Assembly (NCBI RefSeq): GCF_003367395.1
Contig: NZ_CP031417.1
Coordinates: forward strand, 2,914,001 to 2,978,000
DNA length: 64,000 nt
Direction of reading: 5' to 3'
DNA from: Pseudolabrys taiwanensis
GTDB lineage: Bacteria; Pseudomonadota; Alphaproteobacteria; Rhizobiales; Xanthobacteraceae
A model generated the notes under the pieces. That model saw nothing but the letters and a program-made list of their open reading frames with translations, did not search any database and was not told the origin of the DNA. Shown here in pieces: positions 1 through 9,369 of the stretch; within the stretch, counting starts at the first letter, position 1, and each line of letters starts with the position of its first letter. A program made the translations under genes and the position numbers.

Positions 1-895
1 TCAATCGCAGGCTCTGGATCTTGGAGATGGCCGAGTAGCTCGCCTCGAGCTGCGCCTGATAGGTGGAGATCTCGGCAGTGACGGCCGCCACGTCCACGTT
101 GGTCAAGGAGTCCGACAGTGTCGTCGCGTCGCTTTGATAGGTCTGCTGGTTGTTTACCGCACGCTCCAACTGCGACGCAGACAACGAAAGCTTCGTCTGC
201 ACCCCCGTCACGGCGTCCAGCGCGGACGTAGCGAGATCTAGCGCGGAGCTAAGGGTGGTGCTGTCGATCGGAGACGACGTCGCGTTGGCGATCATGCTGA
301 AGGCGCGCATCGCCTTCTCGAAGGCCGGGTTGGAAGCCGTCACACCGTAGGTGACATACTGGCTGTCGGAGACCTTGGCCGACGCGAGTTGATCGTCTCC
401 CGTATAATAGGACGTGTCGGCGGCCGTCGCGGAGGTCGTGTTGGAATAGCTGGAGAGATCGACCGGGGCCATATCGGTGCGCGATCCGGCGAACAGATAG
501 CGTCCGCCGTACTGCGTATTCAGCAGCGACGTCATCTCGCTCATGAAGCCCTCAGCCGCACTGGTCAGCGTCGACGCGTCCGTGCCGCTGGCCGACACAG
601 CCCCCGTGAGTTCGGACTTGTAGCTCGAAAGCAACTCGGCGATCGATCCGGTCGCGGAATACATGGCCTGGACCCGGTCGTCCGCGCTGCTTGCCGCGTC
701 CTCGTAGCTCTTGGACTGCGAGATCGAGACCTGGAGATCGATCACCTTCTTCGACGTCGCACCCAGCCCGCCGTAGTCGGACGAGACCTTTCCGGACGCC
801 GTCTCGATCTGCCGTTCGGAAATCTTGGCCTGCGTCCGGAGTGCGGCACTGACCATTTGTTCGCTTAACGCGAACGTTGCTACACGGGCGACCAT
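1..895 (-). CDS. flgL: Flagellar hook-filament junction protein FlgL (3' end cut)
   Basis: FlgL joins the hook to the filament outside the cell, next to FlgK. About 298 codons are visible from an ATG at 895; no stop is reached, so the last few residues lie beyond the left edge. The start carries the flagellin-like N-terminal helix (MVARVATFALSEQM), the middle has the family-like GGRYLFAGSRTD segment, and the visible end (ISTYQAQLEASYSAISKIQS) is the conserved C-terminal coiled coil. The FlgK start lies upstream on the same strand with only 12 bases between the genes, so the two are surely co-transcribed. Confidence 0.9.
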   Translation of the reverse strand, partial: MVARVATFALSEQMVSAALRTQAKISERQIETASGKVSSDYGGLGATSKKVIDLQVSISQSKSYEDAASSADDRVQAMYSATGSIAELLSSYKSELTGAVSASGTDASTLTSAAEGFMSEMTSLLNTQYGGRYLFAGSRTDMAPVDLSSYSNTTSATAADTSYYTGDDQLASAKVSDSQYVTYGVTASNPAFEKAMRAFSMIANATSSPIDSTTLSSALDLATSALDAVTGVQTKLSLSASQLERAVNNQQTYQSDATTLSDSLTNVDVAAVTAEISTYQAQLEASYSAISKIQSLRL

Positions 896-907
896 CGCTA
901 CTCTCCG

Positions 908-2668
908 TCAGGTCGATTGCACCGAATTGATCAGCGACGTGAACATGTTGTTCAAGGTCTGCAGCACCTGCGCCGCGGCGGCATAGGCATTCTGCAGGTC
1001 GGACAGCCGCGCCGTCTCTTCATCGACGTTCACGCCGGACTGGGACGAAATCGTGTCGGCCAAATTCGATTTGACCGTTTCCTTCGAGGTCAGCGTGTTC
1101 GACGCCTTGGTCGCCGCCGAGGCGGCATCGGCTACGATGTCGGCTGCATATGAGGAGAAGGAGGTCGTCCGCGACGACAGATCGCCGGCCGCCGAGAAGG
1201 CCGTATCGCCGGTCAGCGCGTCGTAGAGTTTCTGCGCGACGACGGTAGAGCCCGCTGTCACGACCTGGGCGCCGATGGTGAGCGTCGCCGATGAATTTAG
1301 GCTGCTGCTCGCCAACTTGCTGGAGTCGCTCAAGAGGCTGCTGCTCACGGCGAAATCGGAAGCCCCCGTCGCCGAGACCATATTGTTCAAGCCCAGCCAA
1401 TCGGAGAGGCCTTTACCTTCCGTGCCGACGCTACTGGTCATCTCATTGACCGCAATCCCGCCGCTCGCGTCGGCGGCGGCGATCACGACATGGCCGCTCG
1501 CATCGATGCTGGCCGACAGCCCGCTGACGCCGTTAATGGCCGAGACAAGGTCACCGACCGTCGCATAATTGGACAGATCGAAGTCTTGGTACGATACGAG
1601 ACTGCCGCTGCCGTCGGTGACCGCGACGCGGAATGTGCCCGTGCCCGACAGCGTGTCGCCGGCGGCCACCGCGGTCGTGCCGGTGAGGCTGTTCGGCGGC
1701 GGCGATGCGGTCCCCGCGTTGCTGACCGTATTAAGCGTATCGGCCAGTTGCACGGCCAATTCGTCCAGTTCCGATTGCGACGCCGGCAAGACGCTGTCGC
1801 GCTGGCTGACGAGCGCGGCGATGGAGCCTGACTTCATCTGCGATGTGATGTCGGCGCCATCGACCGTGACGCCGCTCAGGCCGCCCGACGGATAGCTCGA
1901 TGCCGCGGTCACCTTGGCCGCGGTGGTGAAGCTGAGGGCATGCACGGACGAGTCGAGCAGCGTCTGGCCCGAGGCCGTGTAGATCTGCATGGCGCCCGAA
2001 CTGGTGACGGAGTAATTCACGCCCATGTAAGACGAGAGGTCTTGCAGCGCACTGTTGCGCTTGTCCTCGAGATCTGCCGTCGACTCGCCCGCGGCGGTGC
2101 TCTTCACGATCTGACTGTTCAAATCCTTGATCGTGGCGAGGTCGCTGTTGACGGCATCGACCGCGGTTCCGATCTGCTGATCGGCATTCGAGCGCAATGT
2201 CTGGATGGAGCTCGACGTATCGCGAAGCTGAGCCGCCACGTCGTCGAGCGCGCTCACGACCTGCTGCTTGAGAGTGGAGCTCTCCGGCGTATCGGCAAGG
2301 TTCGACACTGCGGTTGCCAACGAGGCCATCGTGCTGGCGATCGAGGTGCCGCTACTGTCGGAACTGCCCGTGGTCGAGCCGAAGTACGACTGCAACTGGC
2401 TCGCGTAATCGTTCGTCGTGCTCGCCGCACCGAGGTCCGAGACCGCCTGCATCAGCGACTTGAGCAGCAGCTTGTCGACGCTGCCGGAGATGCCGGTGAC
2501 TGCCGTGCCGCTGCCGATGCCGTTCGAAACCGTCGACACTTGCGTGACGGTTTTTCGGGTGTAGCCGTCGACGTCGGCGTTCGCGATGTTGGCCGAGGTG
2601 ACACTCAGCTGCGTTTCCGCCGCCATCAAGGCGGACGTGGCGGCATATCGCGCGATCGACAGGGACAT
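908..2668 (-). CDS. flgK: Flagellar hook-associated protein 1 FlgK
   Basis: FlgK forms the first hook-filament junction layer. The 586-aa product begins MSLSIARYAATSALMAAETQ and shows the family signature SANIANADVDGYTRK near residues 25-39. It ends with the conserved helix in which DEETARLSDLQNAYAAAAQ is followed by TLNNMFTSLINSV. The length is normal for FlgK, and the middle is the usual low-complexity Ser/Thr/Gly-rich region. It sits between flgL and a probable FlgN-type chaperone, which is the expected neighbourhood because FlgN guards FlgK and FlgL before export. Confidence 0.95.
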   Translation of the reverse strand: MSLSIARYAATSALMAAETQLSVTSANIANADVDGYTRKTVTQVSTVSNGIGSGTAVTGISGSVDKLLLKSLMQAVSDLGAASTTNDYASQLQSYFGSTTGSSDSSGTSIASTMASLATAVSNLADTPESSTLKQQVVSALDDVAAQLRDTSSSIQTLRSNADQQIGTAVDAVNSDLATIKDLNSQIVKSTAAGESTADLEDKRNSALQDLSSYMGVNYSVTSSGAMQIYTASGQTLLDSSVHALSFTTAAKVTAASSYPSGGLSGVTVDGADITSQMKSGSIAALVSQRDSVLPASQSELDELAVQLADTLNTVSNAGTASPPPNSLTGTTAVAAGDTLSGTGTFRVAVTDGSGSLVSYQDFDLSNYATVGDLVSAINGVSGLSASIDASGHVVIAAADASGGIAVNEMTSSVGTEGKGLSDWLGLNNMVSATGASDFAVSSSLLSDSSKLASSSLNSSATLTIGAQVVTAGSTVVAQKLYDALTGDTAFSAAGDLSSRTTSFSSYAADIVADAASAATKASNTLTSKETVKSNLADTISSQSGVNVDEETARLSDLQNAYAAAAQVLQTLNNMFTSLINSVQST

Positions 2669-2682
2669 GGGTTACGCTCGTC

Positions 2683-3126
2683 TCAGATGTAGGTACCGGG
2701 TCGCACCGCCGTGTAGCTGCGCACGTGATAGGTCTTGCCATTGGCGCCGTAGGGCGAGGCCTCGACCATTTCGTCGCGGATCGCCGCCATCACCGCGTCG
2801 ATGCGGCGACGGCTCGCCTCCATCGCGGCCTCCAGGTGCACGATATTGTCGTTCATCGTCTCCTGGAAAAACGCAAGCCGGTCGAGGAAACGTTTGCGCA
2901 CCGGCTCGGAAGCCATGTCGATGCGGAACGTGCGGGCCGTGGCCGCATTGGCCCAGACCTCGAAAGCCGCCGCGAGTTCCGCCTTGCGCTTGGCAACCAC
3001 GGACAGCGACGCCGGCAGACCGCGCGCCAGCATCGCATTCTCTTCCTTCACCACCCCGATGAACTCGTCGATCAGCGCCACCAAAGCTTCCGCCGCGGTA
3101 TCGGCCTCGTTGTTCTGTGCAATCAT
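2683..3126 (-). CDS. Probable FlgN-like flagellar export chaperone
   Basis: A 147-aa, mostly helical protein with no signal peptide or membrane segment. It starts MIAQNNEADTAAEALVALID and has long amphipathic helices up to about residue 115, as expected for FlgN-type chaperones that bind the C-termini of FlgK and FlgL in the cytosol. Position is the main argument: it lies directly upstream of flgK on the same strand, with a 14-base gap. Sequence similarity to FlgN is only general, so another flagellar accessory role remains possible. Confidence 0.5.
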   Translation of the reverse strand: MIAQNNEADTAAEALVALIDEFIGVVKEENAMLARGLPASLSVVAKRKAELAAAFEVWANAATARTFRIDMASEPVRKRFLDRLAFFQETMNDNIVHLEAAMEASRRRIDAVMAAIRDEMVEASPYGANGKTYHVRSYTAVRPGTYI

Positions 3127-3142
3127 GACGCTTTCCTTCGAT

Positions 3143-3475
3143 CTAGTGTTTGCGCGCGTTCTGCTTCAACGTTGCGCCGGTCCGGCGATAGGCCGATACC
3201 GCATTCAGGCTACGGTTCGCGATCTCGATGTTCTGCGCCAAGTCACGCTTGAACGACTCCAGCACACCCACCAGGTCTTCCAGTTCGGTCAGAAAGACGA
3301 GCAGCTCGCGCCGCTGCCGAGGGTCGAGGTCGACGGGCCGCAGCTGAGCGGCGCAGTCCGGCGCCATCTGGTAGAGACCCAAGACCTTCAAATGCGCGAC
3401 CGCTTCGCTGACCGCGCAGCGCGTGCGATGCAGGGCATCGCGCTCGCCACGCTCGGTTTCCTCGTCATGCGTCAT
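3143..3475 (-). CDS. Small flagellar-cluster protein, function unknown
   Basis: A 110-aa helical, charged protein beginning MTHDEETERGERDALHRTR, without a signal peptide or membrane helix. It lies between flgE (stop at 3477) and the FlgN-like gene, separated by one and 16 bases, so it is almost certainly in the flagellar operon. I recognise no domain. Its size and predicted helices would suit a chaperone or regulator of rod/hook assembly, but that is inferred from position alone. Confidence 0.45.
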   Translation of the reverse strand: MTHDEETERGERDALHRTRCAVSEAVAHLKVLGLYQMAPDCAAQLRPVDLDPRQRRELLVFLTELEDLVGVLESFKRDLAQNIEIANRSLNAVSAYRRTGATLKQNARKH

Positions 3476-3476
3476 G

Positions 3477-4742
3477 TCAACGCACCGCGCTCAGCAGCGT
3501 ATCGAACATCTTATTGACCGCCGTGATGACCTGCGCAGAGGAGGAGTAGGCTTGCTGCGCCGCGATCATCGTACTGAACTCCTCGCTGGAGTCCGTCGCA
3601 CTCGATTCGAGTTCGCCGCCTTTGACGTTGCCGGCGCCGCCCGTCCCGGCCTCATGCAGCGTGCTGTCGCCGGAGCTTTGCGTCGAGGCATAGACACTCC
3701 CCGACATCGCCTGCAAACCGTTGGCATTGGTGAAGGTCGCAACCGGAATTTTGTAGATCGCGATCGTCTGACCATTGCTGTACGAAGCGCTGACAACCCC
3801 GTCGTTGCCGATCGACACACCGGTCAGCGTGCCGTAGGCCATGCCGTTGCTTTTGATGCTGGTCACGTCGACCGTCGGCGACGTCGTGCCGGTCGAGTAC
3901 TGGGTGAGGCCGTCCGCCTTGCCGGCAGTGCCGAGGTCGAGCGAAATCGTGCTGTCGGCCGCGCTCGTCGTCCAGCCAGAGATCGATAGGGTCGGCGGCG
4001 TGGGCGACGTACTCGCCAAGGTGCCGTCGCTGTTGAATGTCACTGTAATCGGCGACGACGTGACCGCACCTGTCGTCGCGCTCGTATTCGACGACAGCGT
4101 CGGATTGCCGAACGCGGCCGTCCACGTATTGGTCGCGGATTTTGTCCAGGTGATCTGGACCGAATGGGCAGTGCCGAGCGAGTCGTATACGGACATATCG
4201 CTGGTGAACGTGTCGCCCACCGCGGCATCGGCCGGCAAATTCGCCTGAATCGATGTGCTTGTGGTGGCCGAGGCCGTGCTGGTCACGATATTGGTATCGA
4301 CGGCGGTAAGCGTGCTGGCACTCTCGTTGCCGACGACATTGCCATCGGCGTCTGTCCGCCACCCCATCAGATAATAGCCGTCGTTGGCCAGATAGCCGTC
4401 GCTGTCGGCCGCAAACGCGCCGTTGCGCGTGTAGTAAGTCTCTTTGCTGCTGTCCGAAGGGCTGACGACAAAAAATCCACTGCCCGAAATCGCGAGATTC
4501 GTCGCCGTCGTGCTGGAGACCAGCAGCCCCTGTTTCGAGATGTCGGAGCGGGCGTTCACCATCACGCCGCCGGAGGAATAGCCGGCCGACGAACTGCCGG
4601 TCACCAGTTCTTCGAAGCTGGCATAGGACGTCTTATAACCGTAGGTCGACGAGTTCGCGAGATTGTCGCTGACCATCGCGATCGACTGACTCTGCGCGCT
4701 CAGGGCGGACACCGCAGAGGTAAGAGCACCGGTGAGACTCAT
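3477..4742 (-). CDS. flgE: Flagellar hook protein FlgE
   Basis: FlgE polymerises into the hook. The 421-aa product starts MSLTGALTSAVSALSAQSQS and carries the family motif MVSDNLANSSTYGYKTSYAS near residues 23-42. ISGSGFFVVS near residue 85 and the C-terminal EFSTMIAAQQAYSSSAQVI followed by a TAVNKMFDTLL helix are also diagnostic. The length is typical of short alphaproteobacterial FlgE. The hook-cap gene flgD lies 17 bases upstream, the usual arrangement because FlgD caps the growing hook. Confidence 0.95.
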   Translation of the reverse strand: MSLTGALTSAVSALSAQSQSIAMVSDNLANSSTYGYKTSYASFEELVTGSSSAGYSSGGVMVNARSDISKQGLLVSSTTATNLAISGSGFFVVSPSDSSKETYYTRNGAFAADSDGYLANDGYYLMGWRTDADGNVVGNESASTLTAVDTNIVTSTASATTSTSIQANLPADAAVGDTFTSDMSVYDSLGTAHSVQITWTKSATNTWTAAFGNPTLSSNTSATTGAVTSSPITVTFNSDGTLASTSPTPPTLSISGWTTSAADSTISLDLGTAGKADGLTQYSTGTTSPTVDVTSIKSNGMAYGTLTGVSIGNDGVVSASYSNGQTIAIYKIPVATFTNANGLQAMSGSVYASTQSSGDSTLHEAGTGGAGNVKGGELESSATDSSEEFSTMIAAQQAYSSSAQVITAVNKMFDTLLSAVR

Positions 4743-4759
4743 CTGAAAAACTCCTCAAC

Positions 4760-5434
4760 TCAATTGGCGGATTTGACGCCGACGACACTTGTAAGCGCGA
4801 CCGTGGTATCGCCGATGAGCAACTGCGACGTGCCGCTGGTGCTGTCGACGCCGGTCACCTTGCCGATGACGGTTGTGTAATCGAGGACCGACGAGCCGCT
4901 GGCGTTGGCGGCGCCGACCGAGATGGTGTAGTCGCCGTCGGCGGCCGTGCCGCCCGAATTGGTGGTGCCGTCCCAGGTGAAGGTGTGCGATCCGGCGGCG
5001 GTGTCGCCGGTGGTCGTATAAACGGCGTTACCGTTCTGGTCCTTGACGGTGATGTTGACCGAGGCCGCAGCCGACGAGAGCGAATAGCCCCAGTTCGCCT
5101 GGCCACCGGTCAACGGCGTCGTGTCGCCCTTCGCCTCGACCGTCTGACCGATGTAGCCGATGCCGTTGCTCGTCAGCAGGCTGTTCATCGACGAGACCAT
5201 TGATGTCAGATTGCTGTTCATCTGCGTCTGCTGGTCGTAGCTCGCATAAGAAACGAGCTGACTCATGAACTGCGTGGGATCCGTGGGATCGAGGGGATTC
5301 TGGTTCTTGAGCTGTGTGACGATGAGCTGCAAGAAGTCGGTCGTCGACAGCGACATCGACGAGTCGGTGCTTGACGTCGACGACGTTGACGCTGTGGCGG
5401 CGGCGTAGGCGGAACTGACGGATGAGATCGTCAT
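4760..5434 (-). CDS. flgD: Flagellar hook assembly (cap) protein FlgD
   Basis: FlgD is the scaffold on which FlgE subunits assemble. The 224-aa protein has a Ser/Thr-rich start, then the FlgD N-terminal signature FLQLIVTQLKNQNPLDPTDP at about residues 34-53. The C-terminal half looks like the FlgD immunoglobulin-like domain, with a GSHTFTWDGTTNSGG segment. It is probably the first gene of the flgD-flgE part of the operon, because 5435-5718 upstream holds no gene. Confidence 0.93.
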   Translation of the reverse strand: MTISSVSSAYAAATASTSSTSSTDSSMSLSTTDFLQLIVTQLKNQNPLDPTDPTQFMSQLVSYASYDQQTQMNSNLTSMVSSMNSLLTSNGIGYIGQTVEAKGDTTPLTGGQANWGYSLSSAAASVNITVKDQNGNAVYTTTGDTAAGSHTFTWDGTTNSGGTAADGDYTISVGAANASGSSVLDYTTVIGKVTGVDSTSGTSQLLIGDTTVALTSVVGVKSAN

Positions 5435-5718
5435 GGCGCGGCTGATCCTGCACGGGCGCGACTTTTGCGCGCCGTATCGTTCGTTCTGTGTGATGCGATG
5501 TCGGTGTTGTCTTCGGATATTAATACGAGAGCGCGTACCAATTCAGGCGCGGATTCTCTCAGCGCCCGCGGGCCAAGCGCGCGCGATCACGACAACGGCG
5601 ACGTGCATGCGGCACCGATCGCGCAAGGTCTTTCGCCTCGGGCGTCGATTGAACGTGAGAGGATGGAAGCTGGCGGTGACGTCGGCTAACGCGCCGCGAT
5701 CGGCGGTCGCCGGCGGCG

Positions 5719-6096
5719 CTATTTCAGAAAGCCGCTCACCACAAGACCGATACCGGCGGCAAAGCACGCCGCGATCCAGATGTAGGACTTGGGCAGGCCA
5801 CTGCGGCTCAGAAAAGGAAACCGGCCCGGCGCCTTCTGCGGCTTGCTGTCGTGGACCACCGGGAGGTCGTCGATACGGCCGGCCAGGGCGACGATCCTGT
5901 TCGACAGATTGGCCGGCGCCGGCTCGGCGGGACTGTCGTCGAACATCTCCCGCAGGGCGACCGCGCTGGCCATCACGTCCCGCGCCTCCTGCGACTCGTC
6001 AAGCAGCTTGAGCGCGTCCGCACGGACTTCGACAGGCCAAGCCGCCGGCTGCTCACCGCAGCGGTCGACCAGATCCTCGAACTCCGCAAGATTCAT
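5719..6096 (-). CDS. Small protein with C-terminal membrane anchor, anti-sigma-like
   Basis: The preferred start is the ATG at 6096, giving about 125 aa that begin MNLAEFEDLVDRCGEQPAAW; a longer reading from 6153 adds poorly conserved residues. The N-terminal 70 residues are acidic and helical. One hydrophobic helix lies at the extreme C-terminus (SYIWIAACFAAGIGLVVSGF), leaving a cytosolic head. Short proteins of this layout often accompany ECF sigma factors in alphaproteobacteria as candidate anti-sigma factors, and one such sigma gene lies 3.3 kb upstream. The functional link is inferred. Confidence 0.5.
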   Translation of the reverse strand: MNLAEFEDLVDRCGEQPAAWPVEVRADALKLLDESQEARDVMASAVALREMFDDSPAEPAPANLSNRIVALAGRIDDLPVVHDSKPQKAPGRFPFLSRSGLPKSYIWIAACFAAGIGLVVSGFLK

Positions 6097-6204
6097 GACG
6101 CACTGCCCCGGCAGGCCAAGCCTGTAGCTCGATTCTGCTACAGAATGATACACATCTATACGGTCTGTTGTACATTATCACAAGCAGACACAATCAGACA
6201 CAAT

Positions 6205-6615
6205 TCAACCTCGTTCGGCGGTCGCCTTGGCCTGCTGAACGCGGACGTCCGCCCAGGCATCGCGCAGGTCGGTAACCGCCACGATAAGCTTGTTGAAGCG
6301 GGCGATGGCGTCGGGCTTCCCCAGCGAGTGCAGCGCGGAGAGGATGAGCCGCACGTAAGTGTCGCGCATGTGCTCGGCCACCGCCCCACCTTTGTCAAAA
6401 TTGAGATTGTGACAAAGACCGCGCAGGATCGTCGTCGCGGCTTCAAGGTGCCCGAAGGCCTGGTCGAGCCGCTTGTGCTCCAAAGCCGCGACGGTGCGGC
6501 TCAGTTCCTGGATGACCCGGTCGTAGAGCATCACCACGCCGGCGAGCGGCGATGTGGTCGCGGCCGTCGTCCGGTAGATGCTGGCCACCATACTATGCGT
6601 TGCTTGCTGCGCCAT
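6205..6615 (-). CDS. fliS: Flagellar export chaperone FliS
   Basis: FliS binds the flagellin C-terminus in the cytosol and prevents premature polymerisation. The 136-aa helical protein has the typical FliS elements: AGVVMLYDRVIQELSRTVAA at about residues 24-43, and a later segment with HLEAATTILRGLCHNLNFDKGG. It is three bases downstream of fliD and shares its strand, the usual fliD-fliS order. Confidence 0.92.
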   Translation of the reverse strand: MAQQATHSMVASIYRTTAATTSPLAGVVMLYDRVIQELSRTVAALEHKRLDQAFGHLEAATTILRGLCHNLNFDKGGAVAEHMRDTYVRLILSALHSLGKPDAIARFNKLIVAVTDLRDAWADVRVQQAKATAERG

Positions 6616-6618
6616 CGC

Positions 6619-8349
6619 CTAGTTACTCGAATTCGTGTTGTTGAGCTGTTTCAGATAAGTGATCGTCGAATTGGCCTGCAAGATCTGCTGCTGGATCTTG
6701 GCATAGCGGTCGGTGAGCTGCGTTCGGTACGTGTCGGCCTGCGATTTGATCGTCGCGCTGCGACTGGTCAGGTCCGTATCCTGCTGCTCTATGTTATCGA
6801 TGACCGTCTTCAGCGTGCCGCTCGTGGCATTGCCGACCGCATCGCTGTCCGCATAGATCTTCTGCGCGAGGCCGTAGCTCAGCGTGAAATCGATGGATTC
6901 GGAGGCGCTCCCGGCGAAGGAAAATGAGAACCCGTCGAAGGCCGTGCCGGCTTTACCGATAATTCGCGTGCCGCTGATGGTGAAAAGCGACGAGTCGCCA
7001 CCGACCGACGCCGACGTAATGGCGCCCGAACCGTCCAAGGTCACATCGAGCGTGAACGACGTCGGCGCATCCGTGCCGCGTGCCAGCACGCGGATGTCGC
7101 TCGCCGATGTGGTCGTTTGGAATTCGAACAGCGATTGGATGTCGCTCAGATTATTGTTGAGCGCGCTTTCCAGCGTCGTCGTGTCGACTTCGAGCTTATT
7201 GTCGCTGTCGAAGGTGATGCCGAAGCTCGCCAGCGAGTTGTTCGACACCATCGTATTGAGATCGCTCTCGAGCTGCTGACTCACGGAGCGCAACGCCGAA
7301 TCGCCGAACAACACGGTGCTGCTGTCCGCCGTGCCGTCGGACGCCGTCTTGTTCTGGGCGATGACGAAGTCGCGCAGCGCGTTGTACGAGGTGACGAAAT
7401 TGTTGATGGCCGTTTCGATATTCGTGAGGTTCGGCGCGACCTGAACCGATACCGACGTGCCCGTCGGCGTCGGCGAATAGAGGTGGAACGTCACGCCGTC
7501 GAGAACATCGGAAATGTCGTTGGAATCACGCGTGATCTCGACACCGTCCAGCTTGATCTTCGCCTGCTGGGAGGCCTGGATCTCGTTGGTGAAAGCACCG
7601 GATGAATCGGTCACGCCGAGCTGATTGAGGACGTCGTCGCCCGAGACGCTGCTCGTGGTAATCGTCTGGCCGGTGCCGGTCGTCGTCAGCAACAGCTCGT
7701 ACTCACCATCCGACACCTGCAGCGTCGTAGCCCGCACGCCCGTGGTGGTCGTCTGATTGTTGATGGCTTCGACGACATCGCCGAGCGTCATGCCGCTGGT
7801 CACGCTGATGTCGGCGCTCGTGCCGGCGCTGGTCCCGATACTGAAAACGCCGCTGTAGCCCAGCGCCGTCGAGCTGCTGGCGATGGTCGAACTCGCCACC
7901 TTCTGCGCCTTGGCGATCTGCTCGACGACGAGATCGTAGGTGCCTTCGTCGGTGCCACTGTCAACGTCGACGGAAGCCACGGAGCTTGCCGTCACGTCGC
8001 CGTTGGCCGTGAGGTAGGCGGCGCGGTTGGCGAAAACGTTCGTGCTCGCATTCGACACGCCGGCCGGATTGCTGAGCGCATTGGACTTGGTGGCAAGATC
8101 CTGCAACAGACCTTGCAGAGACTGATAGCTCGATATCTTCGTTTGATTGGTGGTGATCTGGGTGTCGATCGTGTCGGCCTTGGCGAGCTTGGCCTGCACC
8201 ATCGCTTCGATGAGGCCGTTCCAGTCGACCGTCGAGCTGTTCGCGCTCGTGCTGGCGGTGCTCGACGTATAGGACGACGTCGAGGCCGTGCTGGTGCTCG
8301 CCGCACTGGCTGTGTTGGCCGTACTGGCCGTGCTGGAAACTGTGCTCAT
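6619..8349 (-). CDS. fliD: Flagellar filament cap protein FliD (HAP2)
   Basis: FliD caps the filament and promotes flagellin insertion. The 576-aa protein has a long Ser/Thr/Ala-rich N-terminal stretch, then the FliD_N signature VDWNGLIEAMVQAKLAKADT near residues 41-60. The FliD_C end has VIDNIEQQDTDLTSRSATIK and a closing helix with AKIQQQILQANSTITYLKQL. It is transcribed after flagellin and ahead of fliS. Confidence 0.93.
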   Translation of the reverse strand: MSTVSSTASTANTASAASTSTASTSSYTSSTASTSANSSTVDWNGLIEAMVQAKLAKADTIDTQITTNQTKISSYQSLQGLLQDLATKSNALSNPAGVSNASTNVFANRAAYLTANGDVTASSVASVDVDSGTDEGTYDLVVEQIAKAQKVASSTIASSSTALGYSGVFSIGTSAGTSADISVTSGMTLGDVVEAINNQTTTTGVRATTLQVSDGEYELLLTTTGTGQTITTSSVSGDDVLNQLGVTDSSGAFTNEIQASQQAKIKLDGVEITRDSNDISDVLDGVTFHLYSPTPTGTSVSVQVAPNLTNIETAINNFVTSYNALRDFVIAQNKTASDGTADSSTVLFGDSALRSVSQQLESDLNTMVSNNSLASFGITFDSDNKLEVDTTTLESALNNNLSDIQSLFEFQTTTSASDIRVLARGTDAPTSFTLDVTLDGSGAITSASVGGDSSLFTISGTRIIGKAGTAFDGFSFSFAGSASESIDFTLSYGLAQKIYADSDAVGNATSGTLKTVIDNIEQQDTDLTSRSATIKSQADTYRTQLTDRYAKIQQQILQANSTITYLKQLNNTNSSN

Positions 8350-8403
8350 CGACCCTGCCTAGAAGAAGCGGGCCGGCGGCAACGCCGGCCCGCCAGGACT
8401 ACG

Positions 8404-9228
8404 TTACTTCAGGAGGCTCAACAGATACTGCGGCATCTGGTTCGCCTGCGCGGCGGCCGCGACGGCGGCCTGCGTCTTCACTTCCGCCGACGACAGGTTG
8501 GCCTGCTCGGCCGCGACGTCGACGTCGGTGATCGACGACTTGGCGGAGCTGAGGTTCTCTTCCGTGCTCGACAGCGCGTTGGCGCGGAATTCGAACCGCG
8601 ATTCCTGCGCGCCGATGCTGGCGCGGGCGGACGAAACCGAGCTGATCGCGGTGTCGAGGGTGGTGAGGGCCGAATCGGCGCCGCTCTGGGTGCTGATGTC
8701 GAGCGAGGAGATGCCGAGATTCGACGCGCTCAGATTGTCGATCTTGATCTGGATCGTGTCGGAGGCATCGGTGCCGACCAGCACGTCGACGCCAGTCGAG
8801 AAGTTGCTCGTGCCGTCAAGCAGACTGACGCCGTTATAGCGGGTGCCGGACGCGGTGCCGTCGACTTCGTCCTGGAGCTGCGAGAATTCGTCCTGCAGAT
8901 AGGTGCGCTCGGTATCGGTCACCGTTCCCGAAGACGACTGCGAAGCGAGCGATTTCATACGGGTGAGAATGTCGCTGATGTTCGAAGCGCCGCCGTCGGC
9001 GGTCTGGAGCACCGCGACCGCCTGGGTCGCATTGGTCGATGCCTGCTGCAGCGAGGTGATGTCCGAGGAGATCTTGGTGGCGATGGCGAGGCCGGCAGCG
9101 TCGTCGGACGCTTTGTTGATGCGCGAGCCGCTGGCGATCTTCGCCAGCGACGAGGATTCCGACGCGGCGTTCTGATTGAGGAAGCGGACCGCCGTATTGG
9201 CCGCCGTATTGGTCGAAATGACAGGCAC
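8404..9228 (-). CDS. fliC: Flagellin
   Basis: This is the filament subunit, exported by the flagellar type III system. The chosen start is the GTG at 9228 because an AGGAGGG Shine-Dalgarno lies six bases before it and translation then begins MPVISTNTAANTAVRFLNQN, the canonical flagellin start. The 274-aa protein has the N-terminal DDAAGLAIATK region and a C-terminal helix ending AAAAQANQMPQYLLSLLK. The hypervariable domain is very short, as in many alphaproteobacterial flagellins. Confidence 0.95.
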   Translation of the reverse strand: MPVISTNTAANTAVRFLNQNAASESSSLAKIASGSRINKASDDAAGLAIATKISSDITSLQQASTNATQAVAVLQTADGGASNISDILTRMKSLASQSSSGTVTDTERTYLQDEFSQLQDEVDGTASGTRYNGVSLLDGTSNFSTGVDVLVGTDASDTIQIKIDNLSASNLGISSLDISTQSGADSALTTLDTAISSVSSARASIGAQESRFEFRANALSSTEENLSSAKSSITDVDVAAEQANLSSAEVKTQAAVAAAAQANQMPQYLLSLLK

Positions 9229-9369
9229 TGTAAGCCCTCCTGGTTTGAACAAGCCCCTGTCCCGCAACGCGCAGGAAACCGAGCAGACGTCGGTTCGCCG
9301 GCGTCTGCAGCGTTCAACGGGGCGCGACGCGGCAGCGGGCGGTGTTTTTCGCGGCGGCCGTGGACATGG

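Noticed and set aside
150..868. Plus-strand readings inside flgL
   Set aside because: Opposite to a clear, edge-cut flgL reading with family motifs.
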